From assembly GCA_000934385.1 (NCBI GenBank), contig KN880462.1:98432-162431 (forward strand): 64,000 nt of DNA. The letters run 5' to 3'. The notes beneath the pieces are model-generated. The model ran no database searches, was not told the DNA's origin, and saw nothing but the letters and a program-made list of their open reading frames with translations. This DNA comes from Cylindrobasidium torrendii FP15055 ss-10. Lineage: Eukaryota; Basidiomycota; Agaricomycetes; Agaricales; Physalacriaceae. This document shows positions 55,463 through 64,000 of the stretch, in pieces. Position 1 is the first letter of the stretch. Each line of letters opens with the position of its first letter. The position numbers and the translations under genes are program-made.

Positions 55463-58089
55463 ATGCCAGATAAGTTCATGCATTGCTTTGATATCACTGG
55501 GACTCTTGTACATCGTTGCTTTCGTACTCACGCACGCTTACTTACTGCCACGGGCATAATATCATCACATCGTCGGTCCTCTAGGTTAATCCTATAATGT
55601 CTGTCTCCGGTATGAAAGAAGCGCATTCGCATTGGTTAGTGCCCCCAACGCAAGGTATTTGTACCCCAGCCTGTAGGTTCTCGCTCTGATGGCGGGCAAC
55701 AAAGTCTTATCGCCTGGCTTTGCCGTCGCGCTCTGCTAACACCGCCGCCGAAAGGTGTGTGTATGATCAGGAACGGCGCTCGAAGGGCGCGGGGGCGCGC
55801 GAGCACACGTCACTTAAAAGTAGCGAGAACCCTGTCGATCCTCCACGATGTCTCCCCACAACAGGCGGGTATCAAATATAGCAGGGCGCTATTATTGCTG
55901 ATGGTCAATCCCGACTCCGCGGCCGTTCTAGGCAGTGGAATGTACATATCGCATGATCATAGCTGCATTTTCTGTTTCCAAATTCCACAGAGCCCCAAGC
56001 CTAAAGAAGGCCAAGAAGAATAGTAAGCACGCTAGGAGTCCAGGACCGTGATGAAAATGTGGCGTGGCGCGGAGTACTCCAGAATTCCCACGGTGTCATG
56101 ACCTGCGACCCACGTTTTCGACTGCTTTGTGATGATTTCTCATATTTCAGACGGATATTGCCTTTGCTACCGCCGTGACCGTCGATTTCTATTGAAGATC
56201 TGCGCACGCGCTTGGCACACTGCTTTTTTACCTCGAATTGTTGAAATGAGAAAAGTTTCGAAAAGCAAGCTCGTAAGCCACGGCAACCTGAGGGCATAGT
56301 CGCCGAGGCCTAGGCCGGTACAACGCCCCCTTTACGCCTGCTTTACGCTCAAAGTAGTAACACCCCGAGGTCTTCGCGCCGTCGTTCCGAGACAGAAGCT
56401 TAAATTATGTGTCCGTCGAGCGCAAATCCTCAACGCAAGTCCCGTGCCGACGCTTACAGATCTTCCGTCGCTGCTTTTTGGGAAACTAATTTCATTTTGA
56501 ACTTGTACGGGTAACGTCAATTGCACCCTGGTTTCTCATTGTTTGTACGCTTCATAATCATAATGGCGCAGATAGGTGTCCTCCGCCGTTCAACACCGGT
56601 CTGGTGATGAGCTCTGGACTTGATACAGAAGTTGTATGTCCACCGCGTTCGCATTCTTGTACTTAGACACCGTCGAGGCTCCCTCGCGATCACAAGCGTT
56701 TACATCCGTACCTCCAGGGACGTGCGATATCTCTCGAAGCTAGGATTTGCGCCGAATCTGCGGATGTTTCCATACAGAGGCTCCGTCAAAGTTCGTAGGC
56801 ATGTTTCCCACACTGACCGAGTTTGAATCTGTTTGATATTGAAGAAATAACTGCGCTCTCGAGGCCGGACGGGACCATGGGTCGGCCATGATAGCATATT
56901 GACGGAAGGACGGCGCAAATCATCGTTCCTCTGACACCTCAAGCTGACGTAGTATCTGCAATGCCTGACCTCTCCATGGCTGTGGCCATGAGAGCGAAGC
57001 AGCACGGAAACGGGTAGCCCGTCCGCGCAGAGCTGTGCGACCTTGGCGATTTGACAGAGATACCCCACCGCAGTTCTCTTAGGCGTATGTTCTGGCCTGT
57101 TCGTCGTGCCCCCATCGTATGGCTGCGAAATTTACAAGACTCCGATTTTAGTCTCGGGCCTGTCAGACCGCTGTAGTCAGTGACCTTTCGATAAGTCCTG
57201 ACAAATGTCGAAGAAAGGAATTCAATGATAGTTTTATTTGATGACCGCTGACCTGCCTCGTGCTATTGAGGAAAATCCCAGAAGAAGACGTCGCGCGCGC
57301 CACATTTTGATCAATCTATGTTCTCATCTTTGAATTTCTATCCAGATGGATTAATAAAGGAGATAAAATACGACTTTGCGGTGTATTTTCCCCGAATTTC
57401 GCGCGTCATTCGATGTTAACTCGCTGTCAAAGAGTACCAATCAAGATCCCAAGCCCCCCTCGGTACTGTATCAATCGTTGTATACTCATGTGCATGCAAC
57501 GAATCAGTGTCTACATACCCAAGAATGCCATTTTTTGGATAAGAATCGGCGTATGTTGACACAACATGTCAAGTGCCACCCGTTACAAAGCGCGTCACTA
57601 GGCAGTGTACTTCTCGTTGCGACGGCGAAAGAACTAGCCTTTGCGAATATGTGGGACACACAAGACGCCGTGTTTCGGACTTCTGGCTTGTAAATAAGGT
57701 AAAAGGTATAGTGGCGCTCTGCTTGAGGCTTTCAGCTTCTCACTCATGCTGCATGCCTCATTGGTGCCATTACTGGATGAGCCTGTGCCATAATTAGAGA
57801 GTGTCATTTCATGTCTCGTGGTACAATTGAGCTCAATCGCGAGACTTTGCTTAGTATAAGGGCATTCACTGTTGACCAACCCTGGGACCGTGCCATCGGG
57901 CCAAGAGTGATTGGCGGGGTCGATCATAATTTCCAATACTTCCCGATCGAGTGGCTTTTTGGTATAAACCACATTGCGGCAATTGCACGGCACGCGCGCT
58001 TATTTATATGGCACTATGCACTCCGTTACGACCGATTTCTTTTCCCCACCCATCTTCACATGCTGTGCTTTGCCTCTCCACCTACACTC
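55463..58089. other. 2.6-kb region without a supportable gene
   Basis: Several short frames (for example plus 55757-56023, minus 56700-57068, plus 57376-57693) lack motifs and splice signals. The last about 280 bases upstream of 58090 are the transcription-factor promoter, with TATTTATA at 58001-58008. Confidence 0.5.
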
Positions 58090-59417
58090 ATGAACATTGG
58101 ACATTCTCAGTACTACGATGGCTGGAGCGACGCGGATGTTGCTGGCGTTCAGGATCACCCTCTGTACGGGAACAACCTGTCCCAGACTCGTCGCTCTCAG
58201 TTCCCTACTCAAGGCTACCGCCAGCTTCCGGAAGCTGAATCCGTGCCCATCTCCTCCTATCGACCTCTGATGCCTCAGAGCTGGCATCCACCATATGGCA
58301 ACGCGTTCGAAGACACTGCCTCAGCATCTTCACTTGGCGCGGTTCGCCGCCGAGATGCCTTCTCTCCGAACGCCGACCTCTATGGCACCAATGCTCGAGA
58401 GCCTTCACCCTACGGAGATTCGACTTACCCATCGTCGGGTTCATTCTCAGAACACCGCACCCTGCCCTCCCCACCGTCTGCCACCGAGAGGCAACGACCA
58501 CGAACCGCTGGATCTCTTGATACCCCCGCTGGAATGCTCTTCCGTACTCCTGACCATCCAAGACTGCGTACGGCACAGGCGTGTGAGAAGTGTCGCGTTC
58601 GGAAAGCAAAGGTACGTACTCGATCGCCATATCGCGTCGCGCGTTGTGCTGATCAGCTTGCAGTGCAGCGGGGAACATCCATCGTGCAAGCGCTGCACCA
58701 CACGCGGCCTGGTTTGCGAATACGCTAAAGAAGGGCGCGTTCGAGGGCCGAACAAGTCCAAGAAACCTTCAGTCACAAGGCCGAACAGCGACGAGTCTGT
58801 GTTCAGCGGAGGCACTTCGAAGACTAGTTCTCGAGCGCGCAAGCAGGCGGACGATTTCATACCTGGCGACTTCAGTGGTGGCGGAGACAGCCCATCGGAC
58901 AGCAGTGTCAACGACCAACTTTCCAATCGCTCTTCTCCTCCTGCTGGTCGCACTCGGGCACCTACCCTTTCCATCAATACCGATGCTGCCAACGATGGCT
59001 CACCTCCAGCCAATGGACATCTCAGCGCCACCACGTCTGCCGATGGCTTCCCACTTTCAGCAGTCTCCCACCCAGGGACGTCGTCGGGCTTGCATTTCGA
59101 TTACATGGCCGACCTTGACCCCTACCGCTATTCCCATTCACCGGACGAGCGCAGTCTTTCTTGGTGAGTAAAGACTTCGCTTTATCGAGAGTGTCGCTAA
59201 TTTGCCTACCAGTCCGCAGTCCGCCGCCTCTCTTGCCTTCAGCAGCCACGAAGCACCACTTACACGCGGTTATGCTACGTCGCCTTACGATTACGAGGGC
59301 GTCTCGAGACAACAGCAGCTCTATCCTAACTACCGTCCCTTTGAGGGAGAAAAGACCCAGTTCGACTATGATTACCTAGGCCGACCTAAGCCAATAAATC
59401 ATCCTACCGACCTGTAA
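58090..59417 (+). CDS. Zn2Cys6 fungal transcription factor
   Basis: Three exons give about 400 residues. A Gly/Ser/Tyr-rich N-terminal region of about 160 residues precedes the zinc binuclear cluster, built across an intron: QACEKCRVRKAK|CSGEHPSCKRCTTRGLVCEY, that is C-x2-C-x6-C-x6-C-x2-C-x6-C, followed by a basic linker (RVRGPNKSKK). The C-terminal part is Ser/Thr-rich; a second intron is at about 59163-59211. No fungal-specific middle-homology domain is recognisable. Translation is open upstream of 58090, but the TATA-like box at 58001 and the residue composition favour this start (MNIGHSQYYDG). Confidence 0.9.
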
Positions 59418-62400
59418 ACCTTCTATGTATTTATCCACGATGTTATCGCATTTGCTCGTTGTTCACACTGTTCGTCGCTATACATACAACCTTGCCTATA
59501 ATTCTTCTTTCTTACGGAGTCTGGCTTGTTCTTAATACCCAAATGGACTACTGTACTACATCTTTTTAGAGCTATCTCTTCAATCGATTGAATAACGTTT
59601 CCCTCTTTAGCTCGCAGACTAGCTCCACATCCAATGCTCGGCATTTAACGCCCGTGGATCAGCATTTCATTCCCAAAGTCCGAAGGTAGGTAATCTACGA
59701 ACAGAATACGCGTGGGCGAAATAGAAAGAGTAGGCAGTAGACTCGCCTTGATTGGTGTAATGTCGAAGTAATTATTTCTACGCATGTTCAACGAGGCCAA
59801 ACCGGTCATCATCAGAGAAAAGTCAGGGCATGCGCACCTGCGTCCGATGCGCCGACGAGACGCATAAAGGTGCATCCATCAGACCCTCAAGAGCTGTGAC
59901 CCATTACCTCGGTACACACATATCGGCACGCGGGGCTATGCAGAACCTTCAATTCCAAAACGAGCGACTGTCGATCCTTGCTACGTCACTCCTTCTGGAC
60001 TGAAATTCGAGAACCAGGGTCATTTCAGCTGTGGGCCAATAATCGGAGAGAATGGCAGATGCCCTGGGATTCGAGATGGACTCTGGGTTGGTCTGTCTAA
60101 GATCGAAATGTTGTGGAAAAAGAACTACTAGGAGGAGCATTTGTTCTGGAAAGTGCTGTCAAGCTACGACACATGGACAAATATTTCGGTGCCGATGTTG
60201 GGGTCTAATGCGTCCGAGGAAAAAGGTTTCCCCGCTACTTCCCGGGTTATGCGGAAGTGTGCTCAACGCGTTCATTATACGCTTGACGACCCGATAAGTC
60301 CGAGCAACGTTCCATTGAACATAACATATGTTGCTCAAATGTTGCGTTGCAATGGAATTGAGACTACTGATACTTAGAAGGCCTTGAAAGATCCAAACAT
60401 GCGACGTAACAACATGTGCAAAAGGAATGTAGGCCAATGAATGACCGACCGTATTGGCTGTGCTAGCACGAGGTGACCGCGAGGGTCCTTACAAAGCATT
60501 TCCAAATAGAAACAAACGGGTTACTATGCGCATGTCTTCATTATAGCTAATCTCGTAAGGTACGGCCTCGCAAGGTTGTGGTATCGCGTTGAACAGTTCA
60601 CTCCATCGACAGAGAAAAGCGTATTGAATGTCTGATTTCAATAATCTGGACTACTTGTCGGAGCCAATAGAGCAGAATCTTTTACGGCATACTCTCGGTC
60701 GGCGGTGGTAGTGGATGCCTCCGTGGTCGAATGGGGCGCGCCACAAAATCAGTTGTCCTCGTGACTTCGCTTGCGATCTTCAGGGCATGCTTTATCGTTG
60801 GTTGGCGCTTGGTGGTATCATAACACTACAAATGATCTGTGTAAATCTGGACCGTTTTCGTACCAAGCCTAGTTCTACTTTAACTTACGGGGTTGAGAAA
60901 CCCACTCGTTACCCTCGTGACACAAAATAAGCGCCCAACTGTAGACCGCATAACGGCGCGCTCGGGGCGGGGCAGTCGGTCCGCGCCCCAGTGAGGATCA
61001 TCTGCAAGCTGTCTGTCGGATGCCGCAAGTCTACTATACGGTTCTACATGTAGGGCGTGAGAAATCGGTTCGCGCGAAGGAAATCCATCATTAAATTCCA
61101 CAACATTTCAGGCATTGGAAGCTTGGTGAAAGCCTCAAACTTCAAAGCCTTGGTCATGAAGCATTCCCGTGACAAATTGGGAGAAATGTGTAAGAAAACC
61201 TGGGTGCAACGTGCCAACCTAGAGGCGTTGGACCCCTCAATACCATTTAGACAAAGTTACCTGTCTTGACTGTATCTCCGTGAGCCAGCACGTCGGCGAC
61301 CACACCGCTGCTACGAGCCCGTCCAGATGGGCGTCGCCCTCAGTGCTGAATACGTACCTGCTAAGACGCGGAGGATGCCCCACGTTCCCACGCTCGATAA
61401 CAATGTTCGAGTGGTGAGGGCGACGATGGATGAAGACTTCTACCTACATGTGGAAGTTCACGCTATGTAGGCCGTCAATGACGGAGAAAGTAGCTTGAGA
61501 ATCCTCTGAAGAGAACTCCTGGGTACCATTCGGACGCCTTGCATGCTGCTTCGAGGAAGAATGGTAAATGTAATGCTGGATTGCACCTTAACGTAAGGTT
61601 TATCTCCAAAGGGATTGAAAGACGCTCATGGAATGCAACGCATCGACGTGAACAGACTGAAGAAATCGAGGGATAGGCGCTAGTGTCATTAGTACCGTGG
61701 ATGCCCTCATACGAGGCCGCAGGTCGCATGGTTGTTGACCTCAGGATGTCGAGTGAGTACCCATTTGTGATCCACTCGGTTTGAGGGAGGTATCAGATAT
61801 ATCAGCAGCGGGCACGGGACTTGACGGAGGGACTTGTCGATACAGCACACCGTAGAATTTGGTCGACAAAAAAAGAACGGAGAAGATGGGATCGAACGGA
61901 GCATCAGCGCTATGCCACCAGCACAGAAAGCAAAAGTAAAAAATGCACCGTACCGAATGCATATTCGTTGAGTTAGAGTGCCACAACAGAAGCCTTGCGC
62001 TACAATGTCGTCAATTTGTTACAACCCCAATAGAATCAGTCTGTGAGTAAAAAGTCTTAACATGGAAGATTTTTCCCACCTAGTCCGGCCTACCCCAAGA
62101 CGGAGCTCGCGGAGGCACTCACGGAGCGACGAGCGTAGAGGCAGTGTTGTAGGGATGCTGGGCGTGCGGGACGTCGGACGTGTCATCAAAAGGTTTCGGG
62201 ACGCGTTTAGGACGCCTCATCGCGAGGCAAGTACGTCGAAATGCTTGGTATGGTAGTTAGAATGCCGCTGCCATGCGAAGACGGTCCGAGAACAAGGCTG
62301 TGATCAACTTCGATCATGAATCGGAGGCCCGGGCAAAGTCGGCATTCTCCGAGGTGTAAAGCATTGTTCAAGTAGCTGAGACGGCTTGGCTTCTGCACGC

Positions 62401-64000
62401 TCTCTAATCTATGTGAAGAAAGAGAAATTCTTGTACAACAACGGAATCGGTAAGTCGTTGCTCCCAAATCCTTAGGCGAATGATTGAAAGTCCGTTTTCA
62501 TGGATTTACTACTAGGACATAACATGGACATGTTTACTCTGTGCATGAGCAGCAGGGAAGTTCATCAGTGAGCCTGTGATTCTTTTCTCAGAATGAGCTA
62601 TCCAATGCCAGCACATCGTAATTGAACGTCTAACAAGTGGGAGTCGGTGTAGTTCACGACAATATGAGCAAAGAACAAATATATCTTTCATCAGCCTCAG
62701 GGCACTCAGCAGGTCTGTGATTCAAGATAACTTCTGTAAGTTCGATTATCAATATTGAGATAATTTGAAGTCGTCTACTCATTGTTCATTGTAAACTTTA
62801 TCGGTAATGACCTCTATACCCGACGCGTACTATACCAGCACGTCTGAATGAGGTCGCGCTTGATACTCGTGTTGACCGTTTTGCCTTACTAACGCAATCC
62901 AATATCCGCAGAGTATTCTTACAGTCACTGCACTTGAATCTAAAGTAGTTCAGCATAATAGATATTCGACCGTTACCGACTATCGCTAGAGGTACGGTCA
63001 ACGTAAACGTCCTGTACTCGTACGGGCATCTCATCCGTAATCCTGTCCAACACGCGGGTATCTCGAATTTCCCATGCCTCCACCGCCGAGGCGCCACTGT
63101 CATTTGCCCCTTTGGGTGCAATTTTCGAGGTATTTCACCTCGCCTAGTGCTCTCGGTAATGCGTTTTCTCGTTATGGATGACTTCGCTCCACCGAAGGAC
63201 GCACTACTTCAACTCCGCCAACATTCATCTCGACGTACAGGTGCAACAGAATTTACAGCGATTATAGAAAGGGCATGCGCTTAATTGAAGACTTTGCAAA
63301 GGTCTTATACTATGGCCGGAAAGAGGGCTAGAAAGACTTACGTACATCAAAACGCGCAAACCTAGTGGGGAGTCACGGGCTGCCCCGCGTTCTCATAGTC
63401 GGTAGTCTGTCGTTCACGAGTCCCTTGGAGAAGAGGTGCGGGTTCAAACGTTCATCGATATGCTAGATTTATCGTCGGCAAGCCCCGTTGCCCAACACTA
63501 AGCTACTGAGAACGAGAAAGGAAGCCAAAGATAGTAGATACGGTCACATATACCCTTAAGGCTTCCGTGATGTTCCGTCGTGTTAATGAGGGAGTGTGGT
63601 TGCCCTATAACTGATATCAATGCGAAGACCCTTCAGGGCAAGAGAAGTAAACTTGGATAGCGCTGGTGAGGAGCACTAAAGTCGGGCAACATCAGTAAGT
63701 CTCCCCATAAATTGCGCGGGTTGCGCGGGTTGTGAGCTTGTCACAACCTCACAAGCTGGAAAGCGCACAAGCACGGTCTGAGCGTGGTAAGGACCAAGTC
63801 CCCGATCACGTCAAGGCCGATCACGCCCCCGCCGCGCATCATTTGCCGCCCTCCCGCCAGTCAGACAAAATTTCCCAAATTTTTTTCACTCCCTAGGAGC
63901 ATCATTTCTATACAATGGAACATGTTTAAACTACAGCCTGAACATACAAGGAAATTATGCCTCCTGAAAAGGTCTGCCAAGTGTTGTACTAGTGTTTAGA
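59418..64000. other. 4.6-kb gene-poor region
   Basis: No gene is supportable. Frames up to about 107 codons occur on both strands but none has a recognisable domain, signal peptide or intron pattern. An open stretch of about 65 codons at 61290-61470 ends in a stop but has no homology I can name. A small palindrome sits at 63729-63765. No transposon termini or retrotransposon domains were recognised. Confidence 0.45.

Overview
The window looks like nuclear DNA of a filamentous basidiomycete, most likely an agaricomycete. Almost every gene is split by short (about 45-60 nt) GT-AG introns, exons can be as small as 8-16 nt, genes lie on both strands at a spacing of about 2 kb, and there are no operons. 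The families also fit: an F-box/leucine-rich protein, a TKL kinase, a fungal G-alpha, a KAR5-type karyogamy protein, protoglobin, GH16 and GH28 enzymes, and CYSTM and PMP3 peptides. Gene models were spliced by eye from donor and acceptor sites and family alignment; small boundary errors are possible.

Layout. 1-2.3 kb: 3' part of a GH16 glucanase-like gene and a small secreted protein. 2.4-16.7 kb: F-box protein, copy A of an unrecognised conserved family, HMG-box factor, glutathionyl-hydroquinone-reductase-type GST, PMP3 copy 1, CBS-domain protein, tRNA-Ser(AGA), seven-helix receptor-like protein, and copy B of the unrecognised family. 17.3-27.9 kb: S-adenosylhomocysteinase, a conserved Cys/His-domain protein, a GTT1-type GST with a broken half-copy beside it, and a KAR5/Tht1-like karyogamy protein. 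29-40.8 kb: La-motif RNA-binding protein divergent from PMP3 copy 2, an unknown Cys-containing protein, mitochondrial ribosome recycling factor divergent from an ornithine-type carrier, a divergent G-alpha, and a CaM-kinase. 42-48.9 kb: protoglobin with two Cys-Pro motifs, a 385-bp MITE-like element, a TKL kinase, a coiled-coil protein and ATP synthase subunit k. 50.9-59.4 kb: endopolygalacturonase, CYSTM peptide, CAX-type Ca2+/H+ exchanger and a Zn2Cys6 factor. 59.4-64 kb is essentially gene-poor.

Themes. Several genes belong to Ca2+/G-protein/stress signalling (receptor-like protein, G-alpha, CaM-kinase, CAX, PMP3), two to glutathione chemistry, two to pectin/glucan breakdown, and three to mitochondria (RRF, ORT-type carrier, subunit k). 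Local duplication is a feature: a gene pair about 9 kb apart, two PMP3 copies and a GST plus its relic. I see no mating-type locus, no secondary-metabolite cluster and no full-length transposon. The most unusual items are the catalytic Gln replacement in the G-alpha, the Cys-Pro motifs of the protoglobin, the MITE, the TATA-like box inside the GST presequence and the unrecognised duplicated family.
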